A stretch of 30,334 nucleotides of DNA, taken from positions 1 through 30,334 of the forward strand of contig FMBT01000045.1 in assembly GCA_900095095.1 (NCBI GenBank), written 5' to 3'. Below the pieces are notes generated by a model that did not search any database, was not told the origin of the DNA, and worked only from the letters and a program-made list of their open reading frames with translations. Position numbers and translations under genes: made by a program. This DNA comes from Fragilariopsis cylindrus CCMP1102. Its lineage: Eukaryota > Bacillariophyta > Bacillariophyceae > Bacillariales > Bacillariaceae. Shown piece by piece: positions 1 to 10,070 of this stretch (position 1 is its first letter; the number at the start of each line of letters is the position of its first letter).

Positions 1-423
1 AAGAATAATGATTCTTCAGTATTTCAACAACTACAGCACGAAGAAGAAAAGGTAGTCGATATGGATGTTGATGATAATAATGACAACAACGATGATGATC
101 ATGATTCTACTAGTTCATCGTTGGATGATGAAAACTTTTACGGACAAGCGACCTCAGTGGATATGTTTGGTATGGAAGCAGCAATAATAGGAAGAAGATC
201 ATTTCGTGGATTTAATCCTGCAGTTGAAAGAATATGGAAAGATTCCAAAGCATGTCTAACAGAAAATTCTTCTTCTTCAGATATTGGTAATAATAATCAT
301 AAATTGTCAGATGAAGAATTACTTTTAAGATATAAAGATAGTGCTAATACAAGTGGGGCTGATAGTGGAGGAAGAATTGCAGTTGGTAATCTAGACAAAA
401 AGAAAAAGAAAAAACGACGGTAA
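1..423 (+). CDS. MPP6-like nuclear exosome cofactor, 3' part
   Basis: The reading frame is open from base 1 and ends in TAA at 421-423, so 140 C-terminal residues are visible and the 5' end lies outside the window. The recognisable element is GRRSFRGFNPAVERI, encoded at about 190-234. It matches the signature GRxSFxGFNPxVEK of MPP6/MPHOSPH6, the small RNA-binding cofactor that tethers the Mtr4 helicase to the nuclear exosome. An acidic D/N-rich stretch precedes it, and the protein ends in a K/R tail that could serve for nuclear localisation or RNA binding. The assignment rests on one short motif, because the rest is low complexity. The first ATG seen, at 61, is internal and should not be taken as the start. 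Confidence 0.6.
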   Translation, partial: KNNDSSVFQQLQHEEEKVVDMDVDDNNDNNDDDHDSTSSSLDDENFYGQATSVDMFGMEAAIIGRRSFRGFNPAVERIWKDSKACLTENSSSSDIGNNNHKLSDEELLLRYKDSANTSGADSGGRIAVGNLDKKKKKKRR

Positions 424-662
424 AATAAATACTACTATTTACTAATATTAACTTATTTGCATCGATAATCTTTTCAGTATGTATACCCTTTATCGCAGTT
501 AATAATACGAGTACATATCCTGATCTCATTTAATAGTACCAACTACGACGAATAAAACACAAGTAATTATAAGAAAGAAAGAAGGAAAAAAAAAGAAAAT
601 TGTATTTACAAAAATTGTATTCTATAATTAAATATCGATGAAATTTCAGATCAATTTCAGTC
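424..662. other. AT-rich convergent intergenic spacer
   Basis: This spacer lies between two convergent genes. It is AT-rich with A-runs near 575-600, consistent with 3' untranslated sequence of both genes. No ORF or motif was recognised. Confidence 0.5.
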
Positions 663-1982
663 TTACTTCCAATGTTTCCAAGTACCTGCTTCACCTACGC
701 CACCGACGTCCCAGTACCAATCTTTTTCTTTATTATCAGGTAATTCTTCTTCTGATATTATACCAAGACTACATAGTTTCTTTATTGTAGTTTCGGTATT
801 GATGTGATGTATAAATATACCACCAGCATCTACCCAATTTTTCTTTAATGCAATTCGATCATCAATTAAAATTCTATTATTTATACAATCATTGAATACA
901 ATGTGTGTGTGTGTGTGCAAAAAAAAATGGAAAGGTAGACGTTAGATTAATTAATTCGTGTACCATCATAGTACGATTAGATACATATCATATGAAATAT
1001 TCAATACGGCATATGAAGTAATATGTACTTACGATCCAGTCCTACATTCTTTGTATTTATTATTACTCCAACATGTAATAACATTAGTCATATCGTCTCT
1101 TGGAACATTCCCATTAACACTTAAATGATCATCAGTCCATGATTGTGAACATCCATGATCGTTATCGTCCCAAGCGTAACTGTCGTCATTGTTGTTATTA
1201 TTAACATTATTCTCTATTGCCGGCAACCCAACATCTACGCCTAGTATAGGTATCTCTAATCCATCTGCTGCCATATCAACATGATGCACAATTTGTTCAT
1301 CTAGTCCTAATTCTCTTTTACACCAATTAAATTTATCTATTCGTGATGATTCTATATCAGGTACACCTGTTAATATATCAGGATTTAAATGCTTAATTGT
1401 ATTCCATAATCGACGCCCGTCCATCGTCCATTCTAATTTATCAAACCAATTTGGTACCTGGGATATACTATCCCACATTGTACGTTTATCTAAATTCGAA
1501 CTACCCGTATTTAATAATGTTTGGACACCCTTTTCAAAATTAACAAGACAACCATCTAAATCACAATAAATTTTATACTTTGTGGAAGAGGAAGTGGTGG
1601 CGGATGATGCAGCGACGACTGTAGCAGACGACAATGATGACATTAACTTGGTACTCGCAGAAGATGTGCTGCTAGTTGAATTAGTGCCGTGTTGTTGCTG
1701 TTGTTGCTCATACTTATTATTATTATGCTGCTTATTCTTGTTATTTTGTTCAAAAAATAATCTGGTTGAACATGACTTCGTAGCTGTTGTTTTTATTACG
1801 AAGGCAGTAGTCACAGTATTTGCGAATGACGATGAAGTAGTAGTAGTAACAACAACAACAATGACCGTGTAATACTTCAGAAGTGTTAATATTGGTAGTA
1901 TCATTCTTATTCTCATTCTCACAGGTCGAATTGGGAAGTGTATTTCTCTCCTAGCGAACGAATGCCCTTCTCTCCTTCTCAA
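663..1982 (-). CDS. HAD-superfamily hydrolase, two exons, possibly plastid-targeted
   Basis: Exon 1 is 1982-1033 and exon 2 is 873-663. The 159-base intron (1032-874) has donor GTAAGT and acceptor AATAG, giving 386 residues. HAD motif I is DLDGCLVNF (nucleophile Asp141, acid/base Asp143). LTG supplies the motif II Thr, and ILIDDR, read in frame only after splicing, is motif IV. The architecture resembles the 5'(3')-deoxyribonucleotidase-like branch of HAD, but the substrate cannot be told. The N-terminal 135 residues are non-catalytic: a basic start, a hydrophobic run (ILPILTLLKYYTVIVVVV), then an S/T-rich stretch containing TTAFV. This resembles a signal peptide followed by a plastid transit peptide with an A-F junction, perhaps starting at Met23 or Met27. 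Q/N/S tracts follow. A (CA)n run lies in the intron upstream of the acceptor. Confidence 0.75.
901..919. repeat. (GT)n microsatellite in the HAD-gene intron
   Basis: About eight GT dinucleotides sit within the intron. On the gene strand this is a (CA)n run roughly 30 bases upstream of the proposed AATAG acceptor, where a polypyrimidine tract would normally lie. Confidence 0.9.
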
Positions 1983-3358
1983 CCCTGCACTGCTTTATCC
2001 TACTAGGTCCTACTACTATAATTATGTGCTTACGTTGTTTTAATAGTAACGAAGCAGAGCAACTTGGAATATGCTTATTTTTGACCGAACGGCGAAACAT
2101 CGAAAAACATCCATTTCTGTTAATCGGAACACATTGAGCGAAAATCTGACGGTTGTTCTTGAAAGATAGAAGCAGCAGAAAAGAAGAACTACCATAAACT
2201 CTTCCGGAAGTTGAGTTTGTGACGGCGATTTGTCTGAGAAGACCACCCGGCGCATTAAAAAAAAAGGGTATGGCAGCACCAAAACAATACAATTTGCATT
2301 ACAGTAGTATTGTGATTGAATTAAAGTCAGTATTTATTTCTATTGCCAGAGCAGTAGAGTAATTATCTTCATCATATTATTGTTTCTACGTGGCGCACTC
2401 TTCCAAACAGCAGTTTGAGCGAAGGCCTCAATTGCTTACTTTCTTTCTATTTGGTTTTAGTAAATTGCCAAGCCTTCATCAACTCTTTGTGTGGGTATTG
2501 AGACAATGGAGCATGCTGGATATTCATACTATCATTATTTTGTGCTATTGGAATTCAACTCTTGTTTCTCCAATATCTTGTTTGACTTCTATATCACAAA
2601 TTGCAATGGAAAGCAACAAGCATACAATGTTAGTAGACATAATTTAGTTGTTTCCTCTCTCCCTTCTCTTGCCTACTTGTTTGAAAATACAACATGTCTA
2701 CATTTGACCATGCAAAAGGAGAACCAGATCACACCAATATTTTTTGGGTGGGCGTCCATACATGAATATTACAGATACTAGCTAGCCTACTATTAACATT
2801 ATGATATTGAATAATCTGTATTAGACTATTATAGTTGTCAGACCAAAGACTGAGTGGCTCCTGAAAGATTGGGGTAATGATGTGACCTGTTCCAATTTCG
2901 CAAACATCCAAAGGATTATAATATGGTATCAATCCGTACATGGGGACAAGTTATCTAAGTACTACCTAAATGAACTAGTCCGCTATTTCACTATTTATTT
3001 GTAAATCAATCCTATTGAATACTCATACTGATAGCTACTAAAAGCTAGTTAGAGCATTATGCAAGATGTTAAATGTGAATAATTTGGATTTCCTACTAAA
3101 CTTATGGTATGTATATTTCGTATGGGGCAGCAGCATTGCATCATTCGTTGTATACACCCGTTTGTATGTGGATATGTGATCTTTGTCTACAAATGGATTG
3201 TTTCATTCGGAGAAAAATATCTTCCTTGATCCAAAGTAATATAATATATAAATAATATCGTGAGAAAGGTGCATTTTTGTTGTTGTTGCGATATGTATGT
3301 GATATTGGACGGGGTGTTGTCGCAAAACGGAATATATATTCGTTCAGTTTAATTTAAT
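1983..3358. other. 1.4 kb intergenic region, no supported gene
   Basis: The sequence is AT-rich with stops in all frames. Short ORFs on both strands (for example 2390-2647 +, 2491-2781 + and 2941-2729 -) match no family I recognise and overlap each other. The right end holds 3' flanking sequence of the SNF2 gene and the left end the upstream region of the HAD gene. Some of it could be old transposon debris, but no motif shows this. Confidence 0.4.
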
Positions 3359-6300
3359 TCAAGACTCGTCATCATCGTCGACAATAAAATCCTTCAAATC
3401 AGCTCCATCATCATCATCATCATCGTACGCTCCTTCCCACTTCAAATTGTCGCAATCCATTTGAAACAAATCTTTCATGGCAGTGATCTACACAGAAGAA
3501 AACGCATAGAAACAAGGGACGCGATGTTAGAGTAATGAAAAACGATCAAACGAATCAATCAATAGATATGTTAAATACAAAAGATAATACATTAATAGCT
3601 GGTAAAATCAGCTACTAGTAGAGACTGTTTATCACTTACTCTAGCTTTGCTACGATCATTCTTCTTGAGTTTTTCCAAGCTACCCTTTCCGAGTGCTTGT
3701 TTCGCATCCTGGACGTTGAGGAAACGTTCTTCGATGGAATTTTTCATGATGAAACGCAGAGCACGAACATCACGTTTCTGACCGATTCGGTGTACCCGAT
3801 CCATAGCCTGATTCTCTTTTTTGTTTTGATTTTAAACGTATAGAAAAGAAACCAAAAGAGAATATCATACATAAGTTACAATTGTAGAGATATTATTTAT
3901 TTGTCACACAACAAAGGCATCAGCAACAATACAATATATTCAATATATGTATGACAACATACCTGCGGCAACGTTCCTATAAGGAAGAGATTAAGGGTTT
4001 ATTTGAGAGGTGTGGCATCGATAGACAGTAAAAATATAAAAAACATATACACATACACATACACACAGTATTAGACTCGACGACGTAGAAAAACTTACCA
4101 CCATGTATCCATCATGTAGACATGGTTGGCACGAGTAAGGGTGATTCCAGTTCCACATGCTGTCAACGAACAGAGAAGAAATCGTGGACCAGTGTCCTTA
4201 GCAAAGTTTGCCATGGACTCAATTCGATCCTCCATATTCATCTTGCCATTTAGACGACCGAATGAATGATTTTCATATTCAAGTTCCTCCGCGATGATGT
4301 CAAGGTATTTCGTCCATTGACTAAAAATAACTCCTTTCTCTCCATCCTTCATTTGAGAAATTGCGTCCATTAATGCCTGAATCTTAGGAGATCGACCAAA
4401 CTTTACTTCCTCCTCCTCTTCTTCTTGAAGAGGAATCACGGAACCGTCATCGTCATAACCATTTTCGTCGTCATCATCGGATCCGACGCTGCCGTTTAAT
4501 TTTATAGCAAACGCTTTTGTCCTTGCAGCTTTCAAGGTCTTCACAATCTTGTCATACAAAGCTTCTCCATCTTCACCACTCATAGCTTCAACATTTGCAT
4601 CTTTCATATCGTCCCAGATACTTTCAATTTCATCCCTGAAATATTTTGGAACGAGCGCACAAGACGCACATGCTTGCCGAACTCGCAAAACTAATCCGAA
4701 TAGAAGAAACACTTTCCGTCCAAAACTTTGATTTCCATTTTGAAGCAATGCTAAGAACGCATTTCTGCAAGTGTGGTACAACATGTCACTGCACATCTTG
4801 TGGGGATCTTTATCGGGGAAATCAACTCGACGAATCTCGACAGTCTTCTTTTTCAATGAGATCTCGCGTTTGACTTCATTTTTTGTCCTGCGAATAGCAA
4901 GTGCGGACATCACCACCCGGAGCCGAGCCAAACCGATTTCCTTACGCTCCTCGATTGGAGCAACAACGACAGAATTAAAGGTTGATATGTCATTAAGAGG
5001 GGAAACATTTAGGAAGCTGAGGAAAGAATGGATGTCACGAGGATGGTTGACAAACGGTGTGCCGGTAATGCATAGTTTATGCACCGCTTCAATTGCGTTT
5101 GTAGATGCAAAATACGCAGTCTTGAGTTACGGATTGTATGCGCTTCATCAAGAATAATACGGTGAAAGAGGAGATCGAATATGCACGGTTCTTCTTGTGC
5201 ATCCACATCCCAATCTTCGTCGTCGCTATCATCATCATCATCACTCTCGAACTCAGACTCATCGTCATAGTCGTCATCAGATGCATCATCGTATTCTTTA
5301 GCACCGGCTCCACCATTCGCATATGACTTCTTTTCGATGTGGCGTTTGGGATGTCTGCGACTTCCTCCAGATCCACTATCCTGTCGTCACTGTCGTCGTG
5401 GCCGCCATGTCATCATCATCGCCGTCCTTCGAATCTTCTTTCTCTTTCTCTTCCTCTTCTTTTTCGAGCTTCTTTCTCCAGTCTGACGAAAGGGTTTGAT
5501 AAGAGCAGATGATAATATCTAAATCACCATCCTGAATTTTTTGTAGTACGGATGATCGATCTTTGCCGGAGTAGATGGCAATTTTCAAGATGCTCTTCTG
5601 TTTGTTCACAAATTTGTCAATTCTAGATAGGTAGGAACATAAGACGAAACGAGACAAGACAAGATAATGTTAGGCACAATTGATAACAGATAACAAACCA
5701 AGAAACAAAAAAGAAGCGAACTAGCTATGTGATGAACAATTTTATTTGAAATGTACTCACTCAATTTTCCAGTTTGCCAGTACAGAAACAGGGCCGACGA
5801 TTAATGTGGCTCGTGGATCGGCAGAGCCTTTAGGGATTTTCTATAAGGATAGATCTTGTCACCATTACGGCCGACAGGTGGATTGGCCAAAATCAATCCG
5901 ATCGATTGAAGCGTCTTTTCCAGAAACGACAGTAGACAGGAGTGTGAAGAAGAGTTACGTAAGTATAAGAAATGTGTTCCAAAAGTTCCAATGGAATGCA
6001 ATAACTACTTACTTTGCCCAGGCCCATATCGTCCGCCAAAATCGAGTGAGTCAGCGGTGGAGGGTCGCGGCCTTTGAATACTTTACGGAAAGGGAACAAC
6101 GATAATACTCAAATCTTCCGTACTTTCTTGATTTATAATAGGGTGGCACTCCGCTCTGTCCGGATTCCTTGTGCGCCAACCACCGAATTCCATCAATTTG
6201 ATGTTGATACAATTCAACACCATTATCTGATAAAATTTCAGACATGTCAATCTCAGGGACTCCCGACATGCGTTCATTCGACTGTTTCACAAATAATTCA

Positions 6301-8116
6301 TCAAGTTCCTGTTGAATCTATAAAGTAGAAGGAAAAGTAATATGATACGGCACAATCGGTCAGTCAGTCGATCAATCAATAGATAAATAAGATACGATGA
6401 CATTATTAGATGTAAACAACAACCCGCACCATACACATCATGACTAGCAATAGCAATAGCAATAGCAGCAGGTGTGTCTTGGTACTCACGCTTTTCCAAT
6501 CACGTTCTTTTTCCTTCTTGTTTTCAGCAGCGATGGCGGTAGCGGTATCCTTCTGTTCGTTATCGTCAATATCAATATCACCTTTAATATCAACTTTAGC
6601 AGCTACTAAAGCCTCAGATTCAGCTGACAGTACTCGGTTGGTGGTGATAGATATCTCATTCGACGACGGTTTGAGAATCGGTCGGGACGATTTCGACGCC
6701 TTCTTCTTCTTGTCACGACTAGTAGTAGTATTAATTGCATTCACATCAATATCTCCAGAGCACGTTTGTTCTTGTTCTCGATGATACTTTTGCCTTGACT
6801 GGAATGGAATTTTGTAGAGGAATACATGGTGGTGCTTGTAAACACTAGGTAGATCGGTCGAGAATTAAAGTAGGCAAAAAAAAAATGATTTATGAAATAC
6901 GAGACAGGGAAAATGTGAGCAAAAGAAATTGCGAGAGTGATGATCGTATCACCTCCCAGTGAGCTATATAAAAGATCCGTAGCAAGTAAAGTCGGTAGAT
7001 TTGAAGTGAGACGAGTCGAATCGAATGAATCAGTTGTCGAAACTGTATTTTCTCCCGTGTTCACTCATTCTTTCCTAACGATAAAAAACCGTCGACCGAC
7101 CCAACAAACACATACCAAGACTGTGAATGACGGTACGTCGTAAAGTATCAAACCATATGATCTGATGGGGAGCGTGCGCGATATCGATTACAATATTCCC
7201 ACGGGAAGCTCGGATATGGGACTGCGAACGTATCGGTCATTATAGTTGAATAAGAAATTCACAACGATCAATCCTTTTCGATACCGACCCGACTCACTCA
7301 TTCCTCGACGACGATAACGGTAACGGAACTTTGTACAACGTATCATAACTGGATGCAACGGATCTTTTGTATCTAGGATGTCTCGCTCGATCGGATAGAT
7401 GGAAAGGAAACATTCAATAAGATTGTGCGTTTCGTACATACCTTTTTCTACTTTGGCACTGCTGGTGGCAGTAGTCGTGGCGGTTGCGGCCGGGACAAGA
7501 ACTTTATTCCGATCTGAATCTTTATCGTCGTAATTTTTATTGACGTCGACGACGGGGGAATTCGAATCGAACGAGACTTCCGCTGGTATTCCTCCTCCTC
7601 CTTTTGCAGCAGCAGTAGCAGCAGTGTTTTCGCTTGAAATCTTACGATCCATCATCGTCTTGTTTGCGCAAAAATGTAGAAGCGGCAGTGGCAATTGTAG
7701 TGTAGTACGATCGATCAATGACGACGATGATGATGATGATGATTGACGACGATGATGGTGACGATGACGACGACGATGATGATGATGATGATGATGACGA
7801 TATCAGGCGGCGGGACAGGTAAAAGAATAGAAAGAACGACAGGTAAACAAGAACGTGGAGAATAGGAATAGTGTGAGAAAGCGAGAATGGATTTCACAAA
7901 AACCACGAGTGCAAATAAAACAACAGAATATCGTCGGCAACGACGTCAATGAAAGGGTTGCATCTCATCGTTAATGCAAAGAGCGAAAACTTCGGTTGCA
8001 TTACTTACAACATCGTCATCGACAGCCGACTTTTTCTTATCGTTGGATCGACGAGGAAACGATGTGCGACTGCGGCTCTTGTTGTTCCTACTGGATTCTT
8101 TGTTGGAACTATCCAT
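3359..8116 (-). CDS. Rad5/HLTF-type SNF2 DNA-dependent ATPase, multi-exon, frame-broken
   Basis: This is a SNF2 translocase of the Rad5/Rad16/HLTF group, whose members act in chromatin remodelling and DNA-damage tolerance. Exons on the minus strand: 8116-8009, 7658-7442, 7372-7298, one or more unresolved exons in 7297-6860, then 6844-6490, 6317-6013, 5914-5761, 5622-4099, 3976-3963, 3815-3640 and 3487-3359. Motifs in order: LADDMGLGK|TLQSI (I), VGPVSVLANWK (Ia), ILDEAHTIRNS (II), CITGTP (III), VIFSQWTKYLD (IV), SLTACGTGITLTRANHVYMMD (V, split here: SLTACGTGITL and TRANHVYMMD) and DRVHRIGQKRD (VI). The tail is acidic. Residues just before the helicase core look like the end of a HIRAN domain, but this is not proven. 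No RING C3HC4 cluster lies between motifs III and IV. An acidic, Asp-rich insert precedes motif II. The frame is broken at about 6085-6100, 5829-5831, 5380-5406 (probably twice) and 5122-5123; each can be explained by a single lost base. It is either a young pseudogene or an assembly with homopolymer errors. Confidence 0.8.
3963..3976 (-). other. 14-nt micro-exon of the SNF2 gene
   Basis: On the minus strand the order is TTATAG, then GAACGTTGCCGCAG, then GTATGT: a 14-base exon with acceptor and donor. It joins TGGTG (ending at 4099) to AGAATCAG (starting at 3815). The spliced protein reads WWNVAAENQAMDRVHRIGQ, which restores the family consensus WWNPxxExQAxDRxHRIGQ. Without it, the residues between WW and the QAMDR block are missing and the frame is lost. 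Confidence 0.8.
5122..6100 (-). other. Cluster of single-base frame breaks in the SNF2 gene
   Basis: The coding frame changes at 6085-6100 (TTT), 5829-5831 (AAA), about 5405-5406 and 5380-5381 (GG), and 5122-5123 (AA), as read on the gene strand. In each case one extra base in the run would restore a continuous family-like protein, for example DEAHTIRNS continuing into KTAYFAS. Exon lengths agree: 6317-6013 (305) and 5914-5761 (154) are each one base short of what their splice phases require. The middle pair could instead be one net +1 change. Confidence 0.65.
7659..8008 (-). repeat. GAT/GAC-repeat-rich first intron of the SNF2 gene
   Basis: The proposed first intron has donor GTAAGT at 8008 and acceptor AACAAG before 7658. 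It contains a long imperfect (GAT)n/(GAC)n tract at about 7719-7803. Although parts are open in several frames, this is a trinucleotide repeat and not a supported coding segment. Confidence 0.55.
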
Positions 8117-8970
8117 CGTTGCTGATTCTGTTTTTGTATTGTTGTTAATTCTTCTAGAGTAGTAGAAGAATGGGTTAGATTATTGAATAGTCTCGACGTA
8201 AGATACAATTCCGAATAGCTGATATATATAGCAATTTGAAATTGGTTGGTAGAAGTAAAAATGATGAAAACTGCCTTGTTGGTATTTTATTGTGTAGAAT
8301 TTATTGGCATTCATTCTGAATTTGAATTCACACTACACCACACTCTTTCACGGTAATCATATTTTCATTCCATCCTACTACTAACTAGTGTTTGTTCCGG
8401 CAATATACCCCGAGGGCCTCGCCGTATGAAACGGACCATCGGATCTTTAAGTCCTCAGTTCCTCGGCCGTTGTTGTGTTGTCAGTAAAATCTTTCCTGCT
8501 ACCGTAAATGCTGTTGTTAACTTGATGAATCTGATTTTCCATCTGAGACTTTTAAGGCGCGGTAAGATACCTTTCGCACACGTAAAAAGGGCAGACGTTC
8601 TATCATCACTACAACAAAGCAAAAAGAATGTAAAAAATGAACATTTACAGCCTCTAAATAAACAAACCAACACATCAAATCATCATCTAGCTTTCATGTT
8701 ATGTTATGGACCCATATTATGGTGTTGGTTGACTGAATTTCTTTCTGTTTTTATACTGTTTTGTTGTGTAGTCATGTATACCATGGGAGATTAAAGAGAT
8801 GAGACGAGAGTGTGTGAGAATTGAATGTGTCCTCACACACACATACAATGCAGAACTATTATATGCTAAAGAATTCTTAAATCTGTGGAGTCCCTCTTTA
8901 CAGAAGCTATAGAGAAGTATGGCACCAAAACAGAGAATGCTACCATGATTGTCACACTATAACAAACAAT
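8117..8970. other. Upstream region of the SNF2 gene, no supported gene
   Basis: The left part is the 5' flank of the SNF2 gene. A 122-codon plus-strand ORF (8426-8794) shows no recognisable domain. From about 8850 onward short stretches might be the decayed upstream part of the retroelement described next, but they are too broken to assign. Confidence 0.4.
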
Positions 8971-10070
8971 GACACCGAGGATGCATCTCTGACAGATATA
9001 ATGGACACGAAAGACAGATGGAGAGTATCAGGACGTCAACCAATGATGGAGAAAGCACCGCACAGAAAAGATGATGCTACCTTCATACAGTACAGTACGT
9101 GAAGGCACAAGACAAACATATACCACAATACTATGCACAACTAGAATTCTTACCAGTACCAATCACAATATACGAACTACTACTCAAGTCAACAAACAAA
9201 GTGCACATAGCAACAGACAAAGGAGCAGTACCACTCAAAGGATCAATGGGGTTTGTAATTGCGGATGAAGAAGGAACAGCCTACTAACATGCTTTGGACA
9301 ACCATCAGGCAAGAACCCATTGTTGTTTTGGATCAGAAATATGTGCAATCCTAGCAGCAATAAGACTAGTCACTCTACTTACCAACTATTACAATAAGAA
9401 ACTTAAGCAATAAGAAGACAAAATAACAAGAAGCAAAATACAGCTATACACAGACAGTCTGAGCATGATGAAGAAATTGAAATCGTATGACACATATCCG
9501 ATAGCACCACTGACAACAGTGTTAGACTCTGAATGGGTGTACTATGGCACTACACCTGGCACTAAAACATTTATATGTATCCAAAAATCAGTTGGGTGAA
9601 GAGTCATCAAGATGACAAAGATACAATAGACAGAAATATCACTAGACGCATACCTCAACTCAGAAGTAGACAATGGAACAACAGGACTGAAATGACTACA
9701 AGAAAAACCTATCATTCCTATGGACCCTGACAATAGTTCAATTTTATATACAAGGAAAACAATCACAAGGGACTTCAAGGGACAGTATGCAAAATGCAGA
9801 ACTGACACCACTAAGAAATTTCATATTACTAACAGATTGACTGGAGTGATAACATATTTGACGCCGTAGACTGAGACATATTCAGACTCAGCTTATAAGA
9901 AATATATAGCATCAAGAGGAATACAATAAATACACAAATATTGTATAAATAAATTACCAACCAGAGAAAGAATACATAATTGGGATCGTTTTCACAACAA
10001 GAGATGTGCTCCGTGCTGGCATTCAGTAGAAGACAACGCCCACATCTTCCAATGCAGCAGAAAATCTTGA
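8971..10070 (+). mobile_element. Decayed retroelement: RNase H domain and C-terminal zinc knuckle
   Basis: Conceptual translation with several stops and frameshifts gives the end of a non-LTR-type retroelement polyprotein of the sort common in diatoms. From 9099 to 9597 one frame carries three RNase H acidic positions: Asp in HIATDKGAVP, Glu in FGSEICAILAA and Asp in LYTDSLSMM. It is interrupted by TAA at 9285-9287 and again near 9411. Just downstream, in another frame at 9590, is SWVKSHQDDKD, the C-terminal RNase H motif. An open piece at 9954-10070 reads PTRERIHNWDRF, then CAPCWHSVE and HIFQC. This is a CxxC-H-C zinc knuckle as at the end of many reverse transcriptase proteins. The reverse transcriptase domain itself is absent or unrecognisable. 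No terminal repeats, poly-A tail or target-site duplication was found. Confidence 0.75.

Noticed and set aside
1582..1872. Plus-strand 96-codon ORF with a run of cysteines and valines
   Set aside because: It is the antisense of Gln/Asn/Thr codon repeats in the HAD leader.
2390..2781. Two overlapping ORFs that might be transposase debris
   Set aside because: No catalytic motif or family similarity could be recognised in any frame.
5841..5875. A 35-nt intron (GTCGGC...TATAG on the minus strand) that would repair the frame in the SNF2 exon
   Set aside because: The donor is not consensus and the length is far below the other introns here; one missing A at 5829-5831 explains the shift and keeps family-like residues.
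7116..7120. A 5-nt micro-exon (TCTTG between CACAG and GTATGT, minus strand)
   Set aside because: Splice-like bases flank it, but no protein consensus requires it, unlike the 14-nt case.
7719..7803. GAT-type repeats considered as CRISPR-like or coding
   Set aside because: Simple trinucleotide microsatellite without spacers, located in a proposed intron.
8426..8794. 122-codon ORF with hydrophobic C-terminus
   Set aside because: No domain, no splice or composition support, lies in degenerate transposon-like surroundings.
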